A stretch of 64,000 nt of DNA. Origin: Actinacidiphila oryziradicis (GTDB taxonomy: Bacteria > Actinomycetota > Actinomycetes > Streptomycetales > Streptomycetaceae). Numbering within the stretch: position 1 is the stretch's first letter; the number at the start of each line of letters is the position of its first letter. Location: positions 1 through 64,000 of the forward strand of contig NZ_SUMC01000046.1 of NCBI RefSeq assembly GCF_005047355.1. Direction: 5' to 3'. A model generated the notes under the pieces. That model was not told the origin of the DNA. It searched no databases and saw only the letters and a program-made list of their open reading frames with translations. Positions 26,804 to 34,987 of the stretch are shown here, in pieces. Position numbers and translations under genes: made by a program.

Positions 26804-28073
26804 GGGTGCAGATCTTTTGAGGGTCTGGCCCACCTGCGATTTCGTACGGATCGAGTCCATGCGCCGCTACTGAGCCGTCGCGGCCGACCTTCCCGCCTGT
26901 GCCCCGTGGCACCCCGTTCGGCCGCATCGGCGCGGTACGGCCGGGCGTCCCCGCTCCCGGTAGGTTGGGGAGAGGCTCACGGGGCGCGCATGGTGCGGGG
27001 TGCGGGGGCTTACGGGTGGTACTTCTCCTCGACCGTCTCGGCACCGCCGGACTGGGGGTTCATGGTGACGCGGACGGTCACGCTGTCGGTCTTGGCAGCC
27101 GTCTCCAGCTGGTCCACGGTGCACTTCGAGGTGCCGTAGCCGTCGTTGCCGATGGTCACGCGGCCGTCGGTGTCGGAGCAGATCGCGGCCGCGCCGAGGA
27201 TCTGAGTGGCGTTGGAGACCAAGAATGCCTGGTCGGTGCCGCCGCTCTGGGGCTTGACGATCAGCTTGCCGGGCGCGAGGTACCCCAGCGTGCCGACGAT
27301 CGTGCTGTGGTCACCCGCGTTGGCGACGCCGCTCCCCGCGGAGGTGGACACCGGCGGGCAGTGGCCGGTCTGCTCGCCGATGGAGTTGATTTCGGCGTTG
27401 GATCTCGGGTCTCCCGCGTAGTTGATCTGGTTGGTGCAGCTCACCCCAGGCTTCGTGGGAGTGCCCGACGGCGTGGCGTTGGCGGAGCCTTGGCTGCTCT
27501 TGGCAATGGGTTGGGCGCTGGGCTGTGCGGAACTCGTGGGGACGGACGAACTGGTGGAGGATCCGGCGGCGAAGGTCGCGTCGTTGGGCCCGCACGCGGT
27601 CAGTGCCAGCCCCGCGGCGATGAGCACGGCAGTCGACAAGCCCCAACGAGCAGTCCTGGTACGCATGGTGTCCCTCTTTCGCTTTCGACGGTCTCGACCT
27701 GGTGGCGATGAGTCCGATCCCGCCCCCGGACGGAAGCAACCACCGGCGGCAGCAACGACTTTGGCATGGACAACAGCCCACGTCAGCGCCTGTTACAACC
27801 CCGTGGCGCAACGCCAAACACGTCAGGACAATCGACACCGGAGCATTGCCAACACCTGCGAATGCCGTTGGGTGCAGATCTTTTGAGGGTGTCTTGCACG
27901 AGCGTGACCTGCGGGTTTCTTGATTCAGCAGCCCGGCCGTACTGCGCCGATGCGGCCGAACGGGGTGCCACGGGGCACAGGCGGGAAGGTCGGCCGCGAC
28001 GGCTCAGGGGCGGCGCATGGACTCGATCCGTACGAAATCGCAGGTGGGCCAAACCCTCAAAAGATCTGCACCC
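26804..28073. mobile_element. nested mobile-insertion-cassette-like element with 143-bp inverted repeats
   Basis: The left arm 26804-26946 and right arm 27931-28073 are inverted copies differing at 4 of 143 positions. Both outer ends begin GGGTGCAGATCTTTTGAGGG. The 9-bp target AGGTTCGAT is present on both sides (26795-26803 and 28074-28082) and lies within the right terminal repeat of the outer element. Between the arms is a single lipoprotein gene and no transposase. A third copy of the terminal sequence, in direct orientation, occurs inside at 27870-27890. Target duplication and arms together are strong evidence of transposition. Confidence 0.85.
27010..27666 (-). CDS. secreted lipoprotein carried inside the nested element
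   Basis: A 218-residue predicted lipoprotein. A basic start (MRTRTARWG) leads into a hydrophobic signal segment and the lipobox LTAC (residues 22-25), with Cys 25 as the lipidated residue. A Ser/Thr/Pro-rich linker follows to about residue 75. The globular part has four further Cys (around VSCTNQ, GHCPPV, AICSDTDG, SKCTVD), which could form two disulphides, and ends in TVRVTMNPQSGG. No enzyme motif was recognised. It would be anchored outside the membrane. Its upstream region (27667-27870) contains the promoter. It is the only cargo of the element. Confidence 0.75.
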   Translation of the reverse strand: MRTRTARWGLSTAVLIAAGLALTACGPNDATFAAGSSTSSSVPTSSAQPSAQPIAKSSQGSANATPSGTPTKPGVSCTNQINYAGDPRSNAEINSIGEQTGHCPPVSTSAGSGVANAGDHSTIVGTLGYLAPGKLIVKPQSGGTDQAFLVSNATQILGAAAICSDTDGRVTIGNDGYGTSKCTVDQLETAAKTDSVTVRVTMNPQSGGAETVEEKYHP

Positions 28074-28115
28074 AGGTTCGATGGCACGAACCGCGCAGTG
28101 GTCCAACTTCAGTGG

Positions 28116-28608
28116 CAATCGGTCAAGGATCAGTGGCACCGGACAGCCCCGCCTCCCGCCCGGGGGCGACGGGAGACGGGTGTCCCGTCTCCGTTGATCT
28201 GGTCCCCGTCTCAGATGATCTGGTCCGATTCGCTCTTCGTCTCAGGTGAAGTGGTCCATGTCGAGCTCGGCTGTCCGGTCTCACCAGACCTGGTGGCGTC
28301 TCACTCGTCTCAGGTGGTAGTTGGCCGATTTCGCGGCGCGTGTGGCTGGCCATGCCCGGTTTTCACCTTTCAGGGTGGATTGAGTCTCATCTGATCTGGC
28401 TGGTCTCACCGGACCCGTGATGGTCGTTCCATGGACAGGACGCGTGTGCTTTCCGATGAGGCCCTGCTGGAGGTAGCGGGCTTCGAGCAGGTGGATGGGG
28501 CTTGATCTCGGCGCCGCCTGCACTGTCGATGCGGAACAGGACGGCCAGTATGGTGATGGAGGGCACGAGTAGGCTGGGCGCGGACAGATCCAGCGAAAGG
28601 GTGAATGC
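28116..28608. other. insertion-sequence end with repeated TGATCTGGTCC motifs
   Basis: No gene is supported. Between about 28190 and 28410 a GTCTC(A) plus TGATCTGGTCC-like unit recurs several times at 20-25 base steps (for example at 28194, 28216, 28240), with degenerate copies further right. Repeated motifs of this kind are found at the ends of IS21-type elements, where they bind the transposase. No IS21 gene remains. Confidence 0.45.
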
Positions 28609-28932
28609 ATGTCCAGCGCGAATATGTTCAGCGTCTACGGACGAATGACCGCACTGCCTGGACGGCGCGACGAGCTAATCGCCTTGCTCCATGAAGGATT
28701 CCGAGCTGGCGGCGATGACGGCGGGTTGCTGACCTACAGCATCAACACGGCACCTGAGGACCCGGACACGATTTGGCTGACGCAGTTGTGGACCGATAAG
28801 GAAGCACACGACGCCACCACCCGTTCCGAAGCGGTCGCAACGGTGACACAGCGCCTTCCTCCGCTCCTGGCCAAGCGACCCGAAGGCTCCTACGGCCATG
28901 CCGTCTACGTTCACGGCCGAACGACTGCGTGA
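28609..28932 (+). CDS. antibiotic biosynthesis monooxygenase-domain protein
   Basis: A 107-residue dimeric alpha/beta-barrel (ABM superfamily) protein, the length of the stand-alone quinol-monooxygenase type. FSVYGRMTALPGRRDELIALLHEGF begins the fold, DGGLLTYSINTAPEDPDTIWLTQLWTDKEAHD covers the central strands, and the final AVYVHGR closes the barrel. The ATG at 28609 follows GAAAGGGTG. It stands alone. ABM proteins act on quinones or serve as heme or small-molecule binding proteins, so the substrate is unknown. Confidence 0.8.
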   Translation: MSSANMFSVYGRMTALPGRRDELIALLHEGFRAGGDDGGLLTYSINTAPEDPDTIWLTQLWTDKEAHDATTRSEAVATVTQRLPPLLAKRPEGSYGHAVYVHGRTTA

Positions 28933-29274
28933 CGAGGAACAAGAGCCGCCGCCGCGAGACAGCGCAAGGAAGCGGACCCTCCGGTCCACTCAAGCTGACG
29001 CCCAGTCCCCGAAAATGCCACGTCAAGCGAGAATCGCCCCTTCAGCGTCTCGCCCAAGCTGGCGACACCCAGCTCAGCCCCCTGGCTTCAACCATGATCG
29101 ATGACACTGCCGACGCCACGCAGGCAGCGGTCCGCCTCCCGACACGTCACCCACGAGACGAATCTCAGTCAGACCTGTCAGTGCCCAGTTCGCAGCGAGT
29201 CTTCATGATGTGATCAGTGAGACGGGACATCGGCGGGACCGGGCGGGGGCGAGCGGATCGTCGTACCCAGGCTT
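28933..29274. other. intergenic region with no recognised feature
   Basis: Several overlapping open frames exist on both strands but none has a family resemblance, and their codon usage is not consistent. I see nothing else in this stretch. Confidence 0.5.
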
Positions 29275-29742
29275 CTATGCCTCTGGGTAGGGGAGCATGC
29301 GATGGGTCGGATCCTGCTCGGCTCTGATCTCTCGGGGACCTCGTGCGTAAGTGTTGCAAAACTCCACCGGCTCTTTGAACGTGATCGCCGCAAGAGGCTC
29401 AGCGCCCGGCATTGGAACGGCCGGGCCAATGATGTAGTGATGAAGAGTCATCTCGGACACCGCCTCGGGCGTTTGCGCAGAGGAGAACGACAGGAGCCCG
29501 ACCTGCTGGCCCGGTTCCCCTTCGACCGTCCACTCCGCATGCAGTTCCAGCAATCCCGGCTCCGGGCACTGCCATCGCAAGCGGGTGACGCACAGCGCAC
29601 CGAAGTTGAACCACGCGCTCCAGCCTCGTCCATCGCTGAGAAGCCCCAGTTCAGAGGCTTCCATCACTCCGTAGGAGAACGGGAGGCTGCTCCAGTGCCC
29701 CACCAGCATGTCATCCAAGTCCATCCAGGAATCTTCGGGCAT
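29275..29742 (-). CDS. conserved hypothetical protein
   Basis: A 155-residue acidic protein with regular coding bias. It contains WSAWFNFGALCVTRLRWQCPE and LELHAEWTVEGEPGQQVGLLSF, suggesting a beta-sandwich, and ends in RMLPYPEA. No signal peptide, membrane helix or catalytic motif was recognised. It is not in an operon with its neighbours. Some Streptomyces proteins of this form lie beside toxin or immunity genes, but nothing here proves that. Confidence 0.55.
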   Translation of the reverse strand: MPEDSWMDLDDMLVGHWSSLPFSYGVMEASELGLLSDGRGWSAWFNFGALCVTRLRWQCPEPGLLELHAEWTVEGEPGQQVGLLSFSSAQTPEAVSEMTLHHYIIGPAVPMPGAEPLAAITFKEPVEFCNTYARGPREIRAEQDPTHRMLPYPEA

Positions 29743-29935
29743 CCGGCAGGGGCTTGACCATTTCGCTGGATCGACGTCCTCGGAGGTCGGGTCAGTGCCC
29801 TGATCTGCGTCGACCAGATTGTTTGAGACAGGTCGTCACTCATTCGGGGGATGTCCTCGGTTTCTTGGCCGCGGGACTTCACGGGGTACTCCACGCTCGC
29901 AGTGCTGGGGAATTCGTTGCAGGTGGGAGGCTCGG

Positions 29936-30694
29936 GTGGATCAAACCGCGATGCTCTCCTCTGTCGGCGACTGGGTCTCTGGGGTTGAGGTCGGGTTCGT
30001 CAGCGCCGACGGTGTCGCGCGTTACGGACCGTTGGGGCGCTGGTGGGGGGAGCCGTTCGAGCAGGCTTCCCCGGTTCGGTCGTTCGTCGGGTTCAAGGGG
30101 CAGAAGAACTTCACAGGCGAGTACTGGGCGGCGACGTCCCGGTCCCCGGTGGGCTACGAGTCGTGGGTGGAGCGGGACGCGGCGATGGCGCTGGACTTCG
30201 ATCCGGTGGTCGTCGCCCTGGCGTCCCAGCCCTTCCGCCTTGCCTGGTCGGACGGGGACCGGGATCGGGAGCACACGCCGGACTACTTCGCGCGGTTGGT
30301 GGATGGCACTGGCGTCGTCGTCGATGTGCGCCCGGAGGATCTGGTCGACGAGGCCACCGCGGAGGTGTTCGCGTTCACCGCAAAGGTCTGCGAGGCGGTG
30401 GGTTGGCAGTTCCGCCAGGTCGGCGATCTGGACCAGCCCTACCGGGTGAACCTGCGCTGGCTGGCTCGTTACCGCCACCTCCGTTGCCAAAGCGAGCCGG
30501 TGGCGGAGCGACTGCGGGAGGTCTTCGCCGAGCCGCTGCCCCTTTTCGCCGGCGCGGAGTTGGTCGGGGACCGGCTGGCGGTGCTGCCGGTGCTCTACCA
30601 CTTGCTCTGGCGCCACGAACTGGCAGCGGACCTGAGTGCGTCTCCACTGGGTGCCGACACCGTGGTCGGCCTGTCCATCCGGGGCCGGTCGTGA
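29936..30694 (+). CDS. TnsA-like transposon endonuclease
   Basis: A 252-residue TnsA-type endonuclease subunit of a heteromeric (Tn7-like) transposase, which would cut the 5' ends of the transposon. QKNFTGEYWAATSRSPVGYESWVERDAAMALDFDP is the typical N-terminal start of the nuclease fold with its Glu, and DYFARLVDGTGVVVDVRPEDLVD carries the catalytic D...VDVR (QxK-like position changed). The GTG start at 29936 follows GGGAGG. It overlaps the TnsB gene as GTGA, so the two subunits are co-translated. It looks intact but its partner is truncated. Confidence 0.75.
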   Translation: MDQTAMLSSVGDWVSGVEVGFVSADGVARYGPLGRWWGEPFEQASPVRSFVGFKGQKNFTGEYWAATSRSPVGYESWVERDAAMALDFDPVVVALASQPFRLAWSDGDRDREHTPDYFARLVDGTGVVVDVRPEDLVDEATAEVFAFTAKVCEAVGWQFRQVGDLDQPYRVNLRWLARYRHLRCQSEPVAERLREVFAEPLPLFAGAELVGDRLAVLPVLYHLLWRHELAADLSASPLGADTVVGLSIRGRS

Positions 30695-32030
30695 CGTCCG
30701 CTCGGCCCGGGCGGCTGCGGCTCGGGGACAGGGTCAGGTTCCAGGAGCACATCTATTCGGTGGTCGGTCTGACCGGGATGCGGGTCCGGTTGGTCGACGT
30801 GCACGGCGTTGGCATGCTCGTGGACCAGGTCCACCTGCAGTCGGCGCAGGATTTCGCGGTGCTCGGGGCCGGCGATCGGAACGCGTTGGGCTCGGCCGCG
30901 CTGCTGGACCACCTTCCGGGGCCGGTGGCGGAGCGCGCCCTGTGGTGGCAGCGGCATCTGGTCGAACTGCTGACCGGGCTGCCGCCGGACGCCCCCGCCG
31001 GGGCACGGCTCCGATCTGAGTACAACCCGGCCCTTCACTCGCTGGCGGAGCGCGAGCGGGCCAAGGCAGCCGAGTTGGTCGCGCTGGGCGAGGAGGTGAC
31101 CGCACGGACCGTGAAGCGCAAGCGCCAGCGCTACGAGGCCGGTGGGATCGCCGCGGTGGTCGACGGCCGGCTGGCACCGCACGCCTCGCTGCTGGGCCGG
31201 GCCGACCCGCGGGTGGTGGCGGCGATCCGCCAGGCGATTAGCGAGAGCGTCCTGGCCTCCACCCGCACGATCGAGCACGCGCGCTGGCGGACCGAGCAGA
31301 TCCTGGCCGCCGGCACGGATGGCGTCCCGGTGGAGATGCCGTCGCGGGCTACGTTCTATCGGATCTTCGAGAAGCTCTCGCACGGGGTCCACGTGACTGG
31401 ATCGGCCCGCACCCGGCGCTCGCTCGCCGACCAGCCCGAGGGCCCGTTCCGCTACGAGCAGGTCGGGGCCCCCGGCGAGCTGATGCAGATCGACTCCACC
31501 CCGCTGGACGCCCTTGTTCGGCTGGACGGGGGCGTCGCGGGCCGGGTCGAGCTCTGCGGCCTGGTCGATGTCGCAACGCGCACCATCGCGGCCGCGGTGT
31601 TGCGCCCGACCACCAAGTCGGTGGACGCCTCACTGCTTTTGGCCCGCGCGCTGACCCCTGAGCCGATGCGGCCGGGATGGGCCCAGGCGCTGGCGATGTC
31701 GCGTTCGGTGCTTCCGCACCGTCGGCTGCTGTCTCTGGACGAGCGTCTGGAGCATGCGGCGGCCCGCCCAGTGATCATTCCGGAGACCATCGTCTGCGAT
31801 CGCGGCAAGGCGTTCATTTCGGACAACTTCCGCTCGGCCTGCCGCACCCTGGAGATCAATTTCCAGCCCTGTCACCCGCGATCACCTGCAGAGAAACCGC
31901 ATATCGAACGCACACTTGAATCGGTGGCCACGCTGTTCTGCCAGTTCCTGCCCGGTTACCTCGGCCGCACCGCCGAGCACCGAGGCCGGGACGTCGAGGA
32001 CGAGCCGCTGTGGTCGATGCTGGAGCTCCA
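30691..32030 (+). pseudogene. TnsB-like DDE transposase, 3'-truncated
   Basis: The frame encodes about 445 residues of a Mu/TnsB-type integrase. An N-terminal segment with HTH-rich helices (ALGEEVTARTVKRKRQRYEAGG) is followed by the catalytic core with QIDSTPLDALV (first Asp), ETIVCDRGKAFISD (second Asp) and SPAEKPHIERTLESV (Glu). The protein should continue with a beta-barrel and a C-terminal domain, but the family resemblance stops after DEPLWSMLELQ. From about 32031 the DNA is the antisense of a RiPP methyltransferase gene. TnsC/TniB and TniQ homologues are absent. The element therefore lost its right part when it was joined to the RiPP cluster. Confidence 0.75.
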
Positions 32031-32157
32031 ACAGGTGCCGGGGCACCTCCTCGACCGCCTGGCGCCACCGCTTGTCGTGCAGCGCCCCGTCGTCGGCGAG
32101 CTTGGCGGCCAGCGCCAGGCGCAGCGCCTGCCCGCCGTTCTCCACCTGTACGGTCAT
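32031..32157 (-). pseudogene. 5' stub of the graspetide-cluster O-methyltransferase (PIMT-like)
   Basis: ATG 32157 overlaps the ATP-grasp stop (ATGA). The stub reads TVQVENGGQALRLALAAKL, then GALHDKRWRQAVEEVPRHL, the usual beginning of the protein-isoaspartate-methyltransferase homologue encoded after ATP-grasp RiPP maturases in Streptomyces. The SAM-binding domain and all that follows are missing; after about 43 codons the sequence becomes the antisense of the truncated TnsB gene. In intact clusters this enzyme converts Asp residues of the modified peptide. Here it cannot work. Confidence 0.65.
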
Positions 32158-33125
32158 GCGAGTCCTTCCAGCAGGTAGTCGGCGTGCGCGTCGGCGATCG
32201 GCAGGCCAGTGTCCTTCTCAATCCACATCCACTGCCCGGCCGGATTGTTCTCAAGCAGCCACCACGCCCCCGACCGGTCCACAGAGAAGTCCAGAGCGCC
32301 GAACGTGAGCCCGTCGTGGTCCAGCATCGCGCGGACACCGGCGGCAACGTCGGCAGGCACCTCGATGGGCGTGTACGACAGGGCCTCGTAGTCGATACGC
32401 CAGTCCACGCGAGTGCCCTCGGTGGAGGCGTGGACGGCCGCGCCGAACATGCTCCCGTCGACGACGGTCAGGCGCACATCGTGGGCCTTGTCGATCCACT
32501 GCTGGAACAGGTGCGCGGTCAGCGACACCGACTCGTCCAACGTGGCCGGGTCGATGAGGTGCGCGGGGATCATGTGGTTGCGCTGCTCGGGGCCCAGCGG
32601 CAGTTCGCCGCCGGTGATGGGCTTGCAGATCACGGGCCCGCCGAGCTCGGCGGCGAACCTGCTCGCCGCCACAGGGTCGTTGGTGACCAAGGTGCGCGGC
32701 ACCTGCAGCCCGAAACGGTGGGCGAGGGCGAGCTGGCGCGGCTTGTGGGCGGCCGGGCGGTCCCGGTTGGGGTTGTTGATCCAGTGCGCGGGCAGCGCCA
32801 CCAGCACCTGCAGGAGGGCCTGGTCGGCCTGTGCGGCGGCCCATGAGTGGAACGGCTCGGGGACGGTGTCGGCGATCCCGGCAGGGCCGGGGCGTCTCCA
32901 GTAGACGCCCCGGACCTGCTCCAGCCGCACCGTCCGCAGTGCGTCGCCGATCACGCCGGTCCAGCGGCCGTCCCGTACCTGCGCGTCCAGGTGGATGCGC
33001 TGCGGGAAGTCGGCCACGTCGAACCGGAACACGGACGCCCGGCGCTCGGTGAGCGCGGAGACCACCATGTCCGCCGTGGGGTCACGGCGCTCGGCCGCGA
33101 CGAGCACTACGGGTGCGGCGCCCAT
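32154..33125 (-). CDS. ATP-grasp ribosomal peptide maturase (graspetide ligase)
   Basis: A complete 323-residue ATP-grasp enzyme of the type that forms ester or amide side-chain macrocycles in graspetides. VVLVAAERRDPTADMVVSAL begins the N-terminal domain, and GVYWRRPGPA follows near residue 78. The ATP-grasp core comprises HRFGLQVPRTLVTNDP, ICKPITGGELPLG, RLTVVDGSMFGAAVHAS, and the metal-binding end GALDFSVDRSGAWWLLENNPAGQWMWIE. The ATG at 33125 overlaps the stop of the precursor gene (TGATG), and its own stop overlaps the methyltransferase start. It looks intact. Expected partner: the short acidic, Ser/Thr-rich peptide encoded just upstream. Confidence 0.85.
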   Translation of the reverse strand: MGAAPVVLVAAERRDPTADMVVSALTERRASVFRFDVADFPQRIHLDAQVRDGRWTGVIGDALRTVRLEQVRGVYWRRPGPAGIADTVPEPFHSWAAAQADQALLQVLVALPAHWINNPNRDRPAAHKPRQLALAHRFGLQVPRTLVTNDPVAASRFAAELGGPVICKPITGGELPLGPEQRNHMIPAHLIDPATLDESVSLTAHLFQQWIDKAHDVRLTVVDGSMFGAAVHASTEGTRVDWRIDYEALSYTPIEVPADVAAGVRAMLDHDGLTFGALDFSVDRSGAWWLLENNPAGQWMWIEKDTGLPIADAHADYLLEGLA

Positions 33126-33333
33126 CAGTACGGGTCCGAGGTGTCGTCGTTGGACGAGTCCCAGTTGGTGTTGGTGCAGGAGGCGGCCATGGCCGTCTCG
33201 TGCCAGGGGCGGCCCTCCGGGGTGAGGCTGCCGTCGAGTTTGAAAAGGGGGCGCCGCGAAAGGACAACAGCCGCAGGACGGACAGGCCGAGTGCGACTCG
33301 CGTGTCGAGCGGCGTCGGGTCCGTCGGCGACAC
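33125..33333 (-). CDS. graspetide precursor peptide, apparently frameshifted
   Basis: The end of this short gene reads FKLDGSLTPEGRPWHETAM, then AASCTNTNWDSSNDDTSDPY and TGA, a tail rich in Thr/Ser donors and Asp acceptors as expected for an ester-linked graspetide core. The matching leader (GTG 33333; SPTDPTPLDTRVALGLSVLR, LLSFRGAPF) lies in another frame. Adding one base in the C5T4 run at 33243-33251 would join them into a 69-residue precursor. There is no start codon in the core's own frame. So this is either a single-base loss, a sequencing error in a homopolymer, or a slippage site. The stop overlaps the maturase ATG. The upstream side is cut by an IS5 remnant at about 33338, leaving almost no promoter. 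Confidence 0.65.
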
Positions 33334-33337
33334 CGAG

Positions 33338-33849
33338 CCCGCTTGAAGGCCGCTGAACTGGGGCGTTCCCGAGGCGGGCTGACCAGCAAGATCCATCTGG
33401 CGGCAGATCGGCGCTGCCGCCCGCTGGCGTTCGTTCTCACGCCGGGTCAGGCCGGCGACAGCCCGCAGTTCGTCCCGGTCCTGGAGCGGGTCAAGGTGCG
33501 CGGACCGGTCGGACGCCCGCGGACCCGGCCGGACGCGGTGGCTGCGGACAAGGCGTACTCGTCTCGGCGCAACCGTCGCTACCTGCGGCGACGTGGAATC
33601 AAAGTGGTGATCCCGGAGAAGGCCGACCAGGCCGCGAACCGCAAGAAGCGCGGTAGCGCCGGTGGCCGGCCGGTCTCGCACGACGCGACGCTGTACAAGG
33701 ACCGCAACACCGTGGAACGGTGCATCAACCGACTGCGGAACTGGCGCGGCATCGCGTTCCGCTTCGACAAGACCCCGGAGAGCTACGAGGCTGGACTGCA
33801 TCTGTGTGGTGCGATGCTCTGGCTTCGCAGCATGGCACCACATTCATGA
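33338..33849 (+). pseudogene. IS5-family transposase, C-terminal half
   Basis: About 165 residues of an IS5-type (IS1182/IS427-like group) transposase: AAELGRSRGGLTSKIHLAAD (first Asp region), DAVAADKAYSSRRNRRYLRRRG (second Asp), and YKDRNTVERCINRLRNWRGIAFRFDK (the DDE Glu in the typical R...ER..R signature). The N-terminal half, including the DNA-binding domain, is gone. Its left edge abuts the leader of the graspetide precursor, so it or a deletion it caused removed that operon's promoter. Confidence 0.75.
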
Positions 33850-34255
33850 TCCGGACTCCAGACAGGACCTAGATCTGACCTCAGGGAAGGGTGTGCCCTT
33901 CCCCATCGTCGTGCCGCTCTGGGGGCCAACACGGTGACTGACTCCACACCCCTCCCCGGTCTGGACGAAGAGGCCACGTGCCACGGCGGGACGGTCGCTG
34001 AGGTCGCCGGGCTGGTCCGCGGGCCGTCGGGGGCTGGTGACGGTCGGCAGCGGTCGCGGGGATTGCTGTACTCCGCCGCTGTACCCCACTTTCGGTCGCT
34101 TCCGAGCTATTTGGCCGCTGCTGCTCGGCCCGGGCGCCGGGTCTCGTCCCGCGATGCAGAAAACTTTCCTTACCGAAGTTTTGCCTCTCCTCTACTCGTC
34201 CGTCGACCGACATGGTGCGACTCTGACGCAGAGCCAGATTGACGGGGGCAGGAAC
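33850..34255. other. promoter region of the polymorphic-toxin operon
   Basis: No gene was seen. The left part is the flank of the IS5 remnant with a hairpin at 33884-33903. The right part, immediately before 34256, is comparatively AT-rich around 34150-34190 (GCAGAAAACTTTCCTTACCG), where a promoter would be expected. A GGGGGCAGGAA ribosome-binding site precedes the ATG. Confidence 0.5.
33884..33903. terminator. perfect 8-bp hairpin after the IS5 remnant
   Basis: GGGAAGGG at 33884-33891 pairs with CCCTTCCC at 33896-33903 around a TGTG loop. It sits 35 bases after the transposase stop and probably ends its transcription, insulating the toxin operon. Confidence 0.45.
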
Positions 34256-34987
34256 ATGGCGATCGAACTACCTGACGAAGTTGTCTCGTTGCTTCAGTTC
34301 ATCGGCATCAACTGGCCGAACGTGAATGAAGACACGGTCCGGGAGTTCGCCAGCCACGTCCGCGACTTCGCCTCGAAGGTGGACGAGACCCACCAGGACT
34401 CCACCGCCACCATCAAAAGGATGGCGGACGTCTACCAGGGGGCCTCATACGACGCGCTGCTGGCCAAGTGGGGGCAGATGTCCTCCAGCCACATGACCGA
34501 ACTGGTCACGGCCTGCCACACGGTGGCCACCGCGCTGGATGTCGCGGCGGACGTCATCGTCGGCATGAAAGGCGCGGCGATCGCCGAACTGGTCGCCCTG
34601 GCCGTCTCGTTCGTCGCCGACCAGGCTGCCGCCGTCGCCACCCTCGGACTGGCCGAAGCCGCCGAGGCACTGATCGTCGAGGCGGCCAAGAAGTGCGTCA
34701 ACTTCCTCGAACAGCAACTGGAGCAGCACATCATCGGCGAGGTGATCGAGGCCGCGATCAACCCGCTCGTCGGGATCGTCGGCCGGGCGGTGAGCGGCCT
34801 GATGTTCCAGGCCGCCGAGTCGGCCCTCGGTGTGCCGGACGGCGGCGGGGGCGGAGCCGGGACCGGCTTCTCGATCCACCCGGAGGAACTGGAGGCGCGC
34901 GCCGAGCTGATGCACAGCCACGCTGAGAAGATCGGCTCCCACGCCGCGGAGTTCCAGGCCAAGGCATCGGCGGTGAGCTTCGCGTGA
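34256..34987 (+). CDS. WXG100-like polymorphic toxin N-terminal carrier protein
   Basis: A 243-residue almost all-helical protein of the LXG/WXG100-like class that leads type VII-secreted polymorphic toxins. LLQFIGINWPNVNEDTVREFASHVRDFA begins with a WP turn, followed by the helical hairpin ATIKRMADVYQGASYDALLAKW. A hydrophobic helical segment (AAIAELVALAVSFVADQAAAVATLGLAEAAEALI) lies in the centre, and the C-terminal helix EELEARAELMHSHAEKIGSHAAEFQAKA is coiled-coil-like. In most systems this region is fused to the toxin; here it is a separate gene whose stop overlaps the GTG of the deaminase gene (GTGA). It probably binds and delivers the next protein through type VII secretion. Confidence 0.75.
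   Translation: MAIELPDEVVSLLQFIGINWPNVNEDTVREFASHVRDFASKVDETHQDSTATIKRMADVYQGASYDALLAKWGQMSSSHMTELVTACHTVATALDVAADVIVGMKGAAIAELVALAVSFVADQAAAVATLGLAEAAEALIVEAAKKCVNFLEQQLEQHIIGEVIEAAINPLVGIVGRAVSGLMFQAAESALGVPDGGGGGAGTGFSIHPEELEARAELMHSHAEKIGSHAAEFQAKASAVSFA

Larger units (their letters stand above)
26284..28115. mobile_element. outer transposase-less element with 50-bp terminal inverted repeats
   Basis: The left end 26284-26333 (starting CCACTGAAGATGGACCACTG) is the reverse complement, with two mismatches in 50, of a right end that is itself split: 26787-26803 plus 28083-28115. The split is caused by a second element inserted at 26804-28073. Removing that insert leaves a 553-bp element containing a single 132-residue gene and no transposase. 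It is inserted in a phage tail gene. No target duplication was found for this outer element. By structure it resembles a mobile insertion cassette, mobilised in trans. Confidence 0.7.

Noticed and set aside
28190..28410. Possible CRISPR array
   Set aside because: Units are short, imperfect and spaced only 20-25 bases apart without unique spacers; they fit a transposon end better.
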